Below, one piece after another: positions 26,275 through 34,939 of a stretch of 64,000 bases of DNA (positions are counted from its first letter, which is position 1; each line of letters opens with the position of its first letter). Where the stretch lies: assembly GCA_001784055.1 (NCBI GenBank), contig MFOZ01000019.1, positions 15,252 to 79,251 on the forward strand. Reading direction: 5' to 3'. This DNA comes from Candidatus Levybacteria bacterium RIFCSPLOWO2_01_FULL_42_15 (GTDB lineage Bacteria > Patescibacteriota > Microgenomatia > Levybacterales > UBA12049). The notes beneath the pieces were generated by a model. It did no database searches, was not told the DNA's origin, and saw nothing but the letters and a program-made list of their open reading frames with translations. Made by a program: the position numbers and the translations under genes.

Positions 26275-26859
26275 AAAAATAATCCATGGAAAGGGAAGCC
26301 TTATGGTTTTAATTTCAGCGTTTTGTTTCTTGATAAACCGTTGAAAAGAAAAAATAGTCCAGTGATTGATGTGTTCCGGATCGTTCCCAAAGCTCCTCAC
26401 GTTTTTCCCTCTAAGAAAATTAGCCAGCATAAAAAACGGTTCGTTGGGAACAGACAGAAGAATATATTGCTTGGATACTCGAAGCACTTCTTTTAGTGCT
26501 TGATGGGGGTTTTTGAGATGCTCTAGGACTTCCGTACAAATGACTAAATCAAACGAGGAACTTTGGTAAGGGAGATCATAAATACTAGCATGTTGAAGAG
26601 TAAGATTAGGAAATGTCTTTTTTCCAATCGAAAGAGCATCTTTTGAATAGTCAATTCCCTCAAATGTGTTTCCGATCTTTTTTTCTGCAAATTTTGCAAG
26701 CGTGAATCCTTCTCCGCATCCCACGTCCAATAGAGATGAAACATCTAGTGGCTGTGCAAGATTAAGCATTGTTTGATAAAAATTTTCTATCAAGAAATGC
26801 TGGACTGGGTTTTGACTCATGTGTTTAAGATAATTGTTGGTAAGTTGAGTTTTGCTCAT
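26260..26859 (-). CDS. class I SAM-dependent methyltransferase
   Basis: This 199-residue methyltransferase (Methyltransf_11/23 type) has LLDVGCGEGF near residue 43, FEGIDYS near residue 66 and CTEVLEHLKNP near residue 111. It is a single minus-strand gene in a plus-strand region and overlaps the end of the convergent GT2 gene by 15 bases. The substrate is unknown. At about 200 residues it is short for the family, and its hydrophobic end (PWIIFLLTV) may be cut, but the catalytic core is whole. Confidence 0.78.
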   Translation of the reverse strand: MSKTQLTNNYLKHMSQNPVQHFLIENFYQTMLNLAQPLDVSSLLDVGCGEGFTLAKFAEKKIGNTFEGIDYSKDALSIGKKTFPNLTLQHASIYDLPYQSSSFDLVICTEVLEHLKNPHQALKEVLRVSKQYILLSVPNEPFFMLANFLRGKNVRSFGNDPEHINHWTIFSFQRFIKKQNAEIKTIRLPFPWIIFLLTV

Positions 26860-26862
26860 AGA

Positions 26863-26891
26863 TTGGGTATGATCAGGATGTTTTCTATTAT
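26863..26891 (+). promoter_or_regulatory. promoter of the 73-residue membrane protein gene, leaderless
   Basis: TTGGGT (26863-26868) and TATTAT (26886-26891) are 17 bases apart. The -10 ends 8 bases before the ATG at 26900, so the mRNA would start at or very near the start codon. Confidence 0.5.
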
Positions 26892-26899
26892 ATACGAAA

Positions 26900-27121
26900 A
26901 TGAAGATTCAAGACATTGCCTTTTTTCTTGTTTTAGGAGTTCTTTTGTTTAAAAGGGACCCTAAATTTTTTGCGATTGCAGGTATCATAAGTCTTATTCT
27001 TGCGATTCCCCTTTTTTCTCTTTGGATATTTTTCACGGCTGAAAGACTTACGTGGTACGCTGCCGCTTTTTTTCTTGTTGCTATAATCTTTTATATACTT
27101 CAGCTTCAAAAAAGTAAATAG
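26900..27121 (+). CDS. small membrane protein, function unknown
   Basis: This 73-residue protein is nearly all hydrophobic: three membrane segments (about 4-15, 23-46 and 50-68) and a lysine-rich end (LQLQKSK). No family is recognised. It is preceded by a promoter and its stop lies one base before the truncated GT4 gene. It is probably a membrane accessory protein of the glycan cluster. Confidence 0.5.
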   Translation: MKIQDIAFFLVLGVLLFKRDPKFFAIAGIISLILAIPLFSLWIFFTAERLTWYAAAFFLVAIIFYILQLQKSK

Positions 27122-27122
27122 T

Positions 27123-27671
27123 ATGAAAATAGGAATTGATGTAAGCCAGCTGGTATATTCTAACACTGGAGTAGCAAACTACTTAGAGAACTTGGTTCAA
27201 TGTTTGCTTAAGGTTGATAAGGAGAATGAGTACGTATTCTTCTTTTCCTCTTTAAGAAGAAAATTTCTAATTTCTAATTTCAAATTTTTAAATAAATCCC
27301 AATTTTTAAATCCCAAAATTAAGATAAATACATTTAAAATACCGCCTGTTTTATTAGATTTCCTTTGGAATAGGTTGCATATTGTACCAATAGAGTGGTT
27401 TATTGGAGATGTTGATGTATTTATTTCCTCGGATTGGACGCAGCCACCTACTAAAAAAGCCAAAAAAGCGACGATTCTGTACGATCTTATTGTGCATAAA
27501 TATCCCAATGAAACGGACAAAAAAATTGTAGATACGCAAAGAAGAAGACTTACGTGGGTGAAAAAAGAATGCGATGTGGTATTTTGTATATCGGAATCAA
27601 CAAAAAAGGATGCGATGGAGATTCTGGGAATTGAGAAGAGAAAGCTAAAGGTTATTTATCCCGGGATTTAA
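27123..27671 (+). pseudogene. GT4 glycosyltransferase truncated after the N-terminal domain
   Basis: These 182 codons encode only the acceptor-binding N-terminal half of a GT-B glycosyltransferase: IGIDVSQLVYSNTGVANYL at residues 3-21, ILYDLIVHKYP near residue 118, and CISESTKKDAM near residue 158, ending VIYPGI-stop. In intact relatives (the next gene has VVTYPGV at the same place) the nucleotide-sugar domain follows. Downstream of the two stop codons no frame encodes it. Four copies of a 7-base AATTTCT/A unit lie inside (27262-27289). It is a probable pseudogene, though a stable half-protein cannot be excluded. Confidence 0.65.
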
Positions 27672-27722
27672 TAGACCATTGTTTAATTAATACATTGTTA
27701 AATTACTGGGGGGGTAATAAAT

Positions 27723-28907
27723 ATGATAATAGGTATTGATGGGAATGAGGCGAACGTACAGAGACGAGTAGGTATTTCGGAGTACGGCTTCGAACTTCTT
27801 AAGAATTTCAAATTTCAAATTTCAAATTTCAAATTTCAAATTTACCTTAAAAAGCCTCCCTTGCCTCATATGCCTAAGGAACGAGACGGATGGCGATATA
27901 GAATTGTTCGGCCAGAAAAGTTATGGACGCAGATAGGTCTACCGATCGATTTGTTCTTTCATAAGCCTCGTCCGGATGTGTTTTTTAGCCCCACGCATTA
28001 CGCTCCTCGTTTTTCTCCTGTTAACTGCGCAATTTCAATCATGGACGTATCGTATTTGCGTTTTCCTTCTCTGTTTAATGCGTCGGATTTGTATCAGCTC
28101 AAGAACTGGACCGCTTATTCGGTAAAAAAAGCAGTGAAAATCTTTACCATAAGTAAATCAAGTAAAAATGATATAATAAAAGCGTATGGTGTGTCTGAAG
28201 AAAAAGTAGTGGTGACATACCCGGGAGTAAAATTCAAAAATATGGTTCGACAAACTCACCATCCTGAGCAAAGTCGAAGGACAATGCAAAATTCAAAAGT
28301 ACTAGAGAAATACGGAGTTGATAGGAATTATGTTCTTTTTGTTGGGACGCTGCAACCAAGGAAGAACATTGAACGGCTCATCGAAGCCTTCAGCCTTGTT
28401 TGTCATCCTGAACTTGTTTCAGGATCTCAATCAAAACGAGATTCTGACCTTCGTCAGAATGACATCCAACTTATAATCGTTGGCAAGAAAGGATGGCTGT
28501 ACGAGGACATCCTAGAGGCGCCCAAAAAATTTGGAGTAGAAAATAGCGTCAAGTTTCTGGAGTTTGTTCCAGAAGAGGATCTTTCGAGCCTCTATCAAAA
28601 TGCTCTTTTTTTTATTCTTCCCAGTTTATACGAAGGGTTTGGGTTGCCGGTGCTTGAGGCAATGAGCTACGGGTGTCCTGTAATAACCAGTAATGTGAGT
28701 AGTCTTCCTGAAGTAGGGGGAGATGCGGTTCTGTACGTAGATCCGTTAAGTACAAGTGATATCTGTGAAAAAATGAGGATGATATTTTTGGATGAAAAGC
28801 TTCGCGCCGAACTTCAAAAAAAGGGATACGAGCAGGTTAAAAAGTTCAACTGGGAAAAAACAGCAAAACAGACACTTGATATTTTAGAAAATCTCGCGCA
28901 AAAATAA
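27723..28907 (+). CDS. GT4 family glycosyltransferase carrying in-frame repeat insertions
   Basis: This 394-residue GT-B glycosyltransferase opens IGIDGNEANVQRRVGISEY and has the donor-binding half FVGTLQPRKN near residue 202, IIVGKKGW near 250, and the E-x7-E region PSLYEGFGLPVLEAMSYG near 300. Three stretches do not belong to the family pattern: a 7-base tandem repeat coding NFKFQIS units (residues about 28-40), a palindrome coding VRQTHHPEQSRR (about 176-187), and a 64-base double hairpin coding CHPELVSGSQSKRDSDLRQND (about 227-247). All keep the frame and fall in surface loops. The protein is probably still active. Confidence 0.85.
   Translation: MIIGIDGNEANVQRRVGISEYGFELLKNFKFQISNFKFQIYLKKPPLPHMPKERDGWRYRIVRPEKLWTQIGLPIDLFFHKPRPDVFFSPTHYAPRFSPVNCAISIMDVSYLRFPSLFNASDLYQLKNWTAYSVKKAVKIFTISKSSKNDIIKAYGVSEEKVVVTYPGVKFKNMVRQTHHPEQSRRTMQNSKVLEKYGVDRNYVLFVGTLQPRKNIERLIEAFSLVCHPELVSGSQSKRDSDLRQNDIQLIIVGKKGWLYEDILEAPKKFGVENSVKFLEFVPEEDLSSLYQNALFFILPSLYEGFGLPVLEAMSYGCPVITSNVSSLPEVGGDAVLYVDPLSTSDICEKMRMIFLDEKLRAELQKKGYEQVKKFNWEKTAKQTLDILENLAQK
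27804..27843 (+). repeat. 7-bp tandem repeat inside a GT4 gene
   Basis: AATTTCA is repeated five times (27804-27838) and followed by AATTT. Three units equal seven codons (NFKFQIS). The preceding truncated GT4 gene carries four units of the same type (AATTTCT/A/T) at 27262-27289. Confidence 0.85.
28246..28278 (+). repeat. in-frame palindromic element, TTCGAC type
   Basis: TTCGAC (28246-28251) pairs with GTCGAA (28273-28278), with further partial pairing toward the loop (AAACTC with GAGCAAA). The core CATCCTGAGC sits in the loop. Translated in frame it gives VRQTHHPEQSRR within the interdomain linker of the GT4 protein. AAAATTCAAAA-type sequence flanks both sides. Confidence 0.75.
28401..28464 (+). 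repeat. in-frame double-hairpin element (HPELVSGS type)
   Basis: An outer inverted repeat TGTCAT/ATGACA (28401-28406 and 28459-28464) encloses two hairpins: TCCTGAA/TTCAGGA (28406-28412 and 28418-28424) and a perfect ATTCTGA/TCAGAAT (28441-28447 and 28454-28460). It encodes CHPELVSGSQ and about 12 more residues between EAFSLV and IQLIIVGKKGW of the GT4 protein. The layout matches palindromic elements known to settle inside genes, such as those of Rickettsia. Confidence 0.8.
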
Positions 28908-28910
28908 TCT

Positions 28911-29468
28911 ATGATACTGTTCAGAATAAAAAGAAGAATTATGGCAATTCTTCTTGAGCTTGAAGTGATGTTTCTCCACGGAGTAGGCAATATTCCGTCT
29001 CATCATCTGCGAAGATTTTTTTATAGAGCCTGCGGTATAAAGATCGGTTGCGGGTCAACGATCCATACGGAGGCAAAATTCTACAACCCGTCAAATATAC
29101 GGATAGGAGAAGATACAATCATAGGTGAAGGGGTTGTTCTTGATGGGAGAGAGAAACTATCTATTGGAAACCATGTCGCAATCGCCTCCGAAGTCATGAT
29201 ATATAATGCAGAGCATGATGTTCAAAGTGAAGATTTTCATGCAGTAATGGAGCCGGTTGTTATTGAGGATTATGTCTTTATTGGGCCGCGAGCGATTATT
29301 CTTCCGGGGGTTACGGTTAAAAAGGGAGCAATTATTGCGGCAGGAGCGGTGGTAACCAAAGATGTTGAGCCATTTGATATCGTTGCAGGCGTACCGGCAA
29401 AGCCAATCGGCAAACGCAATTTTAGCAATCCACAGTATCAACTGGGAAGAGCTGCTTGGTTTCGATAA
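28911..29468 (+). CDS. hexapeptide-repeat acyltransferase (WbbJ/maltose acetyltransferase-like)
   Basis: This 185-residue beta-helix acetyltransferase has a catalytic histidine in YNAEHDV near residue 100, hexapeptide repeats [25 protein letters not shown] and the C-terminal [11 protein letters not shown] near residue 160. It would use acetyl-CoA to O-acetylate a sugar of the growing glycan. It lies 3 bases after the GT4 gene and 5 before a GT2 gene in a long plus-strand operon. Confidence 0.85.
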   Translation: MILFRIKRRIMAILLELEVMFLHGVGNIPSHHLRRFFYRACGIKIGCGSTIHTEAKFYNPSNIRIGEDTIIGEGVVLDGREKLSIGNHVAIASEVMIYNAEHDVQSEDFHAVMEPVVIEDYVFIGPRAIILPGVTVKKGAIIAAGAVVTKDVEPFDIVAGVPAKPIGKRNFSNPQYQLGRAAWFR

Positions 29469-29473
29469 AGCGC

Positions 29474-30340
29474 ATGGTAGACATATCAATTGTTATTGCA
29501 ACTTTTAACACAAAAGACCTAACTCGTGCCTGTATTCATTCGATTATTTCTTCTTACCCAAAAGAATTCCGCGAAAAAAAGTTTGAAATCATTCTTGTTG
29601 ATAACGCGTCAAGCGATGGGACGGCTGATGAGATTAAGGGTGAATTTGGGGATATAAACGTATTGCAAAACAAAACGAATGTCGGATTTGCAGCTGCGTG
29701 TAACCAAGGCGTAAAAGACGCAAAAGGAGCGTATTTTTTATTCCTTAATTCCGACACAAGAACAACAAAGAAAAGCAACTTAAATGACTTAATTGATAAG
29801 ATGAGAGAAAATACCACCATAGGGATAATTGGGGGTGCTCTTGTAAGTGAGGAAGGGTTAGTGCAGAAGTCTTATGGATCTTTTTATCATCTTTTGGAGC
29901 TCATTAAGGTCTTATTCACAGGGAAAAAGAAGGGGCGAGTTTTGTCTATAGAGTCTTTTGTCGATTGGGTGAGCGGGGGGTTTATGTTGACCAAAAAGAG
30001 CCTATTTCAAGCTCTTAACGGATTTGACGAGCATTTTTTTATGTACTTGGAAGATATGGAGTTTTGCTACCGGGCTTCTCAAAAAGGACACAAGGTTTTA
30101 TATGCTCCGTGGGCAAAAGTTTTTCATAAGGAACACGGAAGCTCAAGTAGATCGTTTGCCATTGGAGAAATTTATAAAGGCATTCTATACTTTTATAGAA
30201 AACATAAAAACGGATTTTTACTTATACTTGTAAAAGGGATGTTGTTATTAAAAGCTCTTGTTGCAATGGGAATTGGCGTTGTAAGCGGAAATAAATATCT
30301 TTTTTCTACATATAAAAACGTCCTTCGTTACGCATTATGA
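29474..30340 (+). CDS. GT2 glycosyltransferase (rhamnosyltransferase-like)
   Basis: This 288-residue GT-A enzyme is similar to WbbL-type rhamnosyltransferases: DISIVIATFNT (residues 3-13), LVDNASSDGT near residue 44, FLNSDTR as the metal site near residue 92, and a DEHFFMYLEDMEFCYR acceptor motif near 186-201. The ATG at 29474 lies just after the previous stop; an upstream in-frame start at 29456 would overlap that gene. A C-terminal hydrophobic segment near residue 255 suggests membrane contact. It overlaps the next gene by 4 bases. Confidence 0.85.
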   Translation: MVDISIVIATFNTKDLTRACIHSIISSYPKEFREKKFEIILVDNASSDGTADEIKGEFGDINVLQNKTNVGFAAACNQGVKDAKGAYFLFLNSDTRTTKKSNLNDLIDKMRENTTIGIIGGALVSEEGLVQKSYGSFYHLLELIKVLFTGKKKGRVLSIESFVDWVSGGFMLTKKSLFQALNGFDEHFFMYLEDMEFCYRASQKGHKVLYAPWAKVFHKEHGSSSRSFAIGEIYKGILYFYRKHKNGFLLILVKGMLLLKALVAMGIGVVSGNKYLFSTYKNVLRYAL

Positions 30341-33300
30341 ATATTGTTAGGTGGATCGTAAATAATATTTTCTTTCTTGCAACACTTTTTTTACTTGCGT
30401 TTATTCCTCTTTATCCCAAAATCCCACTTTTGGATGTTGAGAACACATGGGTTTATATTAGATTAGAAGATGTTATCGTTGTATTTGTTTTTTTGATTTG
30501 GATTACTTTTTTCTTATTTAAGAAAGTTACGCTAAAAACTCCGCTAACATTACCCATAATTCTATTTTGGATTATTGGTGGATTAGCAACTCTTCATGGA
30601 ATACTCCTGATTTTTCCTACTATTGCCAATGTTTTTCCTAATGTAGCCTTTTTAAGTTTTTTAAGGAGAATAGAGTACCTATTTTTATTCTTTGTTGCTT
30701 TTGCCGCTATGAAGATAAAGACGCATATATTCTACGTTGCTGCGACATTGGTAGTAGTTCTTCTTTTGGTTGTGGGGTATGGAGTTGGACAGAAATTCCT
30801 TGAATTCCCGGCGTATTTAACCATGAATGAAGAATTCGCTAAGGGAATTCCTATACAGCTCTCACAACTTTCGCGAGTTCCGTCTACGTTTGCGGGTCAT
30901 TATGATCTGGCTGCATATTTGGTTCTCGTGATTCCTCTTATTGTTAGTATGGCTTTTGGATTTAAAAATTTGCTTATAAAGATTTTTTTATTGATATCTG
31001 CTTCTTTAGGTTTTGGTCTTATTTTTATGACCGTATCTCGAGTTTCATTTTTTGTGCTTTTACTTTCCATGATTATGCTTTTAATTCTTCAGAAAAAAAG
31101 ATTGCTTATATTTTCTTTTTTCTTAATAGTGCTTGTATTTTTAAGTTTTTCTCCAAGTCTTCTTGCGCGTTTTGGAAGTACGGTTTCAGAGGTTGATGTG
31201 TTGGTTGATTCTTCTAGCGGGGCGGCAATTGGACACGTGAAAGATGTCCCGGCTGAATATTTCAAGGATAAAGTTGTTTTGAGGCAGCCCGCTTCAAAAG
31301 AAGAATCTCATGTGGCTAGTTCTTCTGCGATATTACCTTTTTTATTCATCCCGGAAGTAGCATCTCTTGTTGTGGAAGAAAACACTCTAACAGGAGAAAA
31401 CCTGCCACAGGGAACCAGTTACATAAATCTTCCCCTCTCGCCTGTTACCAAAAAGATAGGGCAATTTTTCTACCAAAAATCGAATGATCCAAAAACAGCG
31501 GAAGTGCGTGTTTTTTATGGAGATTTTCTTGTAAAAAGAGCCAAAGCGTACGATCTTTCGTTCACCACCCGATTTCAGGGAGAATGGCCAAAGACAATTG
31601 CGGCATTCAAGAGAAATATTTTTTTAGGTAGCGGCTATGGCTCTGTGAGCCTTGCCGTTGACAATAACTATTTACGGATATTAGGAGAATCGGGATTGCT
31701 TGGATTTGTAGCTTTTATATCAATCTTTTTAACCGCCGGTATATATATAAAAAGGGTATTGCCGAGCGTTGATTCTCCTGTTGTCCGAAGTTTTGTTTTG
31801 GGCTTTGTTGCCGGCACATTCGGATTAGCCCTAAACGCAGTGCTTATTGATGTTTTTGAGGCGTCCAAAATTGCTTTCACATATTGGCTCTTAATGGGTG
31901 TAACAATTGGTGTTTTGCAATTGTACAAGAAGGAAAAGATAGATTTTTTTAAAGAGTTCATAAAGGTAGTAAGCTCTCCCTACGCAATTATTATGTATCT
32001 TTTTATTGTCACGGTACTATTGTTTTATTCAGCTTCAAGCTACTATTTTGTGGGTGATGATTTTACATGGCTTCGATGGGTTTCGGATGGATATTTTAAG
32101 AATGGGATACTCAGTTATTTTACAGAGGCTAATGGATTTTTCTATCGGCCCGGAGCCAAGCTATATTTCTCCTTAATGTATTCAGCATTTTGGCTTAATC
32201 AGGTAATGTATCATGCGGTGTCGATTTTTCTCCATTTCCTTGTTGCGGGATTTATATTTTTGATTTCCAAAAGAATCTTAAAAGACGTCTTTTTATCTAC
32301 GGCTACCGCGTTTCTGTTTCTAATTATGAGCGGATATTCTGAGGCAGTTTTTTGGATTTCTTCCACGGGCTTTCTTTTTAACGCGGTGTTTGCGCTTTCT
32401 AGCCTACTGTTTTATATGTTCTGGAAAGAAAAGAGGAGAAAAATTTTCTTTATTCTTTCGTTTTTTTGCATTGCCTTAAGTCTTCTGTTTCATGAAATTG
32501 GCATTATTACGCCTTTGTTAATTATACTGTATGATCTTGTTTTTGTTGAAAAGCAATTTAGCCTGGGACTTTTACAAAAAAAACGCTATTATTTTGTCTT
32601 TCTTTCTCCCCTTATTCCCTATCTTGCGTTGCGGTACGCGGCTAACAGTCACTGGTTTAGCGGCGATTACAGCTACAACCTATTAAAGCTTCCTTTTAAC
32701 AGTATTGGTAATATAATTGGTTATTTATCTCTTTCTCTCTTTGGTCCCATGTCGTTATCTCTCTATTCAGGGTTTAGAAGTATCTTACGAGAGCACGTTG
32801 TTATTTCGGCAGTAGCATTAACAATATTAGCCTGTATTACCGTTTTTTTCTATCGAATGGTTATGAAAAAGATGGCAAAAGAAGATGCAAAAATTGTCGT
32901 TTTTGGATTTTTGTTTTTTATAATCGCGCTCGCGCCATTTTTAGGGCTAGGGAATATTTCTTCTCGCTATAGTTATTTATCTTCTTTTGGGCTTGTCCTT
33001 CTTTCTGTATTCTTTCTTAAGAAGACATACGGTTTCCTTCTTGTCAACGGGCGAGGTATTGCCGTGACGAGCGTCATTATCATTGTTCTTATATTTTCCT
33101 TTCTCCACCTGATGCAGTTGCAAAAAATAAATTCGGATTGGAAAGTTGCCGGTGAAAAATCAAAAAAGTTTTTGGTCTCATTTAGCGATATATATCCGGA
33201 TTATCAAATAAAAGGAAAGATGCAATTTTATTTTGTCAATGTACCGATTCGTGTAGGAGATGCGTGGGTGTTTCCTGTTGGCTTGGGTGATGCGTTGTGG

Positions 33301-33474
33301 TTTATTCTCAAAAATGAAGATCTTGCGGTGTATCAAGTGCAGTCGAGCAAAACCGCGCTTGATCTGGCAGAAACGTCAGAAAGAAGTAAAGTCTTTATGT
33401 TTGATACCCGTGCGGCCGTTTCCGAAGTGCGAAGAACAGACAATGGCGATATTATTTACCTGAATGCGAAATAA
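30337..33474 (+). CDS. fused O-antigen polymerase/ligase and GT-C-type membrane protein
   Basis: This 1045-residue membrane protein has two halves. Residues 1 to about 540 have about a dozen helices plus a large outer loop (about 290-435) and read like the Wzy/WaaL family, with RVPSTFAGHYDLAAYL near 186 and FLGSGYGSVSLAVDNNYLRILGESG near 427-451. Residues about 550-1045 form a second polytopic unit opening with YYFVGDDFTWLRW near 569, with the acidic pair expected in a GT-C first loop, then FYRPGAKLYF. I infer that one protein both polymerises or ligates the glycan and transfers a lipid-linked sugar. No internal stop or frameshift splits it. Confidence 0.7.
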   Translation: MNIVRWIVNNIFFLATLFLLAFIPLYPKIPLLDVENTWVYIRLEDVIVVFVFLIWITFFLFKKVTLKTPLTLPIILFWIIGGLATLHGILLIFPTIANVFPNVAFLSFLRRIEYLFLFFVAFAAMKIKTHIFYVAATLVVVLLLVVGYGVGQKFLEFPAYLTMNEEFAKGIPIQLSQLSRVPSTFAGHYDLAAYLVLVIPLIVSMAFGFKNLLIKIFLLISASLGFGLIFMTVSRVSFFVLLLSMIMLLILQKKRLLIFSFFLIVLVFLSFSPSLLARFGSTVSEVDVLVDSSSGAAIGHVKDVPAEYFKDKVVLRQPASKEESHVASSSAILPFLFIPEVASLVVEENTLTGENLPQGTSYINLPLSPVTKKIGQFFYQKSNDPKTAEVRVFYGDFLVKRAKAYDLSFTTRFQGEWPKTIAAFKRNIFLGSGYGSVSLAVDNNYLRILGESGLLGFVAFISIFLTAGIYIKRVLPSVDSPVVRSFVLGFVAGTFGLALNAVLIDVFEASKIAFTYWLLMGVTIGVLQLYKKEKIDFFKEFIKVVSSPYAIIMYLFIVTVLLFYSASSYYFVGDDFTWLRWVSDGYFKNGILSYFTEANGFFYRPGAKLYFSLMYSAFWLNQVMYHAVSIFLHFLVAGFIFLISKRILKDVFLSTATAFLFLIMSGYSEAVFWISSTGFLFNAVFALSSLLFYMFWKEKRRKIFFILSFFCIALSLLFHEIGIITPLLIILYDLVFVEKQFSLGLLQKKRYYFVFLSPLIPYLALRYAANSHWFSGDYSYNLLKLPFNSIGNIIGYLSLSLFGPMSLSLYSGFRSILREHVVISAVALTILACITVFFYRMVMKKMAKEDAKIVVFGFLFFIIALAPFLGLGNISSRYSYLSSFGLVLLSVFFLKKTYGFLLVNGRGIAVTSVIIIVLIFSFLHLMQLQKINSDWKVAGEKSKKFLVSFSDIYPDYQIKGKMQFYFVNVPIRVGDAWVFPVGLGDALWFILKNEDLAVYQVQSSKTALDLAETSERSKVFMFDTRAAVSEVRRTDNGDIIYLNAK

Positions 33475-33478
33475 TTAC

Positions 33479-34939
33479 ATGATACGCAAAAAAGAAATAA
33501 TAGCTCTTTTTCTTATTCTTACTTTGGGTTTTATCGTTCGGCTCTATAAGTTTACTAATCCTATTGCCGACTGGCATTCGTGGAGACAATCAGACACGTC
33601 TTCCGTATCCAGAAACTTTGTGAAATACGGGTTTGATCTTCTTCATCCACGGTTTGATGATCTATCTAACGGCGTGTCGCTTCTTGACAATCCGAAAGGA
33701 TACCGTTTCGTAGAATTTCCAATCTACAACGTGTTTCAAGCCGGACTCTTTGAGTTGTTTCATACGTTTACTATTGAAGAGTGGGGTCGATTAGTTAGTA
33801 TTGCGTCAGTTTTGATTGCAACGGTTTTTCTCTATCTTTTGGTGAGGGAATATGTATCTTCTCGCGCAGGTCTTTTTGCCGCATTTTTTTACGCACTCCT
33901 TCCGTATAATATTTATTTCGGTCGCGTTATCTTGCCGGATACGCTGATGGTTGCCTTCATGCTTGGGGGGTTATATTTTTTTGATGCGTGGACAAAAAAA
34001 ATCAAAACAAATCAAAAACGCGTTCAGGCACTCTTATTTTTTATGCTCGCGGTTCTGTTTACAGCATCTGCTATTCTTATCAAACCGTTCGTTCTATTCT
34101 ACGGATTAGCTTTTGTTTATATTCTCATAAAAAGATTTGGATGGCGTTTACTGAAGCGATGGGATATATGGCTGTTTGCGATTCTTTGCCTTTTGCCCTT
34201 TGTTCTTTGGAGAGCGTGGATGCAGCAATATCCGGAAGGAATTCCTAGAAACGATTGGCTATACAATGGGAATGGGATCCGTTTTAGAGGAGCATTTTTT
34301 TGGTGGATTTTTGCGGAACGAATTGGAAAAAACATGCTTGGATATTGGGGCCTTCCCATTATTGTTATTGGACTTATTTCTAAAATAAAAGAGAAAGATA
34401 CTTGGTTCTTTTTTACCTTTATTATTGCGTCTCTTCTTTATATAAGCGTATTTGCAACAGGGAATGTTCAGCATGATTATTACCAGATTCTTATTGTGCC
34501 AACGCTTGCCATTTTTTTTGCCAAGGGAGCAGAAGCAATCGTTGAATTTTCTTCCCATGCCTTCCATAAATTCCTCGCCTTAGCAACGTTTGCGATCTGT
34601 GTTGTCTTTATGTTTATGTTTGGGTGGAGAGAAATCAGGGCATTTTACAACATTGATCATCCGGAAATTGTTGAAGCAGGGCGCGCGATTGACGCGCTTA
34701 CCCCAAAAAATGCAAAGATTATTGCGATATACAACGGAGATACAACCTTTCTCTATCATACAAATAGACAAGGATGGCCAGTCTTTGAAAGATCTATAAA
34801 AGATTTTGTAAAGGCAGGGGCAACCCACATAGCGTTTGTAAATCAAGGAGAAAAAGAATCAAACTTTGCAAATGAATTTAATACGGTCAAAGTAACAGAA
34901 CGATATGCAATATTTGATCTTACAAAAAAGAAAAAATGA
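33479..34939 (+). CDS. PMT-type GT-C glycosyltransferase (ArnT-like)
   Basis: This 486-residue polytopic enzyme has an N-terminal helix followed by ADWHSWRQSDT near residues 25-35, an acidic GT-C catalytic loop, then GLYFFDAW and RVILPDTLMV near 155, as in PMT_2 family members. About ten helices are followed by a soluble C-terminal domain (about 395-486). It would transfer a sugar from a polyprenyl phosphate on the outer face of the membrane. The ATG at 33479 follows the previous stop by 4 bases, and the end overlaps the next ATG (ATGA). Confidence 0.82.
   Translation: MIRKKEIIALFLILTLGFIVRLYKFTNPIADWHSWRQSDTSSVSRNFVKYGFDLLHPRFDDLSNGVSLLDNPKGYRFVEFPIYNVFQAGLFELFHTFTIEEWGRLVSIASVLIATVFLYLLVREYVSSRAGLFAAFFYALLPYNIYFGRVILPDTLMVAFMLGGLYFFDAWTKKIKTNQKRVQALLFFMLAVLFTASAILIKPFVLFYGLAFVYILIKRFGWRLLKRWDIWLFAILCLLPFVLWRAWMQQYPEGIPRNDWLYNGNGIRFRGAFFWWIFAERIGKNMLGYWGLPIIVIGLISKIKEKDTWFFFTFIIASLLYISVFATGNVQHDYYQILIVPTLAIFFAKGAEAIVEFSSHAFHKFLALATFAICVVFMFMFGWREIRAFYNIDHPEIVEAGRAIDALTPKNAKIIAIYNGDTTFLYHTNRQGWPVFERSIKDFVKAGATHIAFVNQGEKESNFANEFNTVKVTERYAIFDLTKKKK

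Noticed and set aside
27660..27722. A frameshift that would join the truncated GT4 gene to a C-terminal domain
   Set aside because: No frame in 27672-27722 encodes a GT-B second domain, and the next gene begins with its own complete N-terminal domain.
28168..28176. TGATATAAT inside the GT4 gene as an internal promoter
   Set aside because: It lies in the middle of conserved coding sequence and no start codon of a supported gene follows; such matches are expected in AT-rich DNA.
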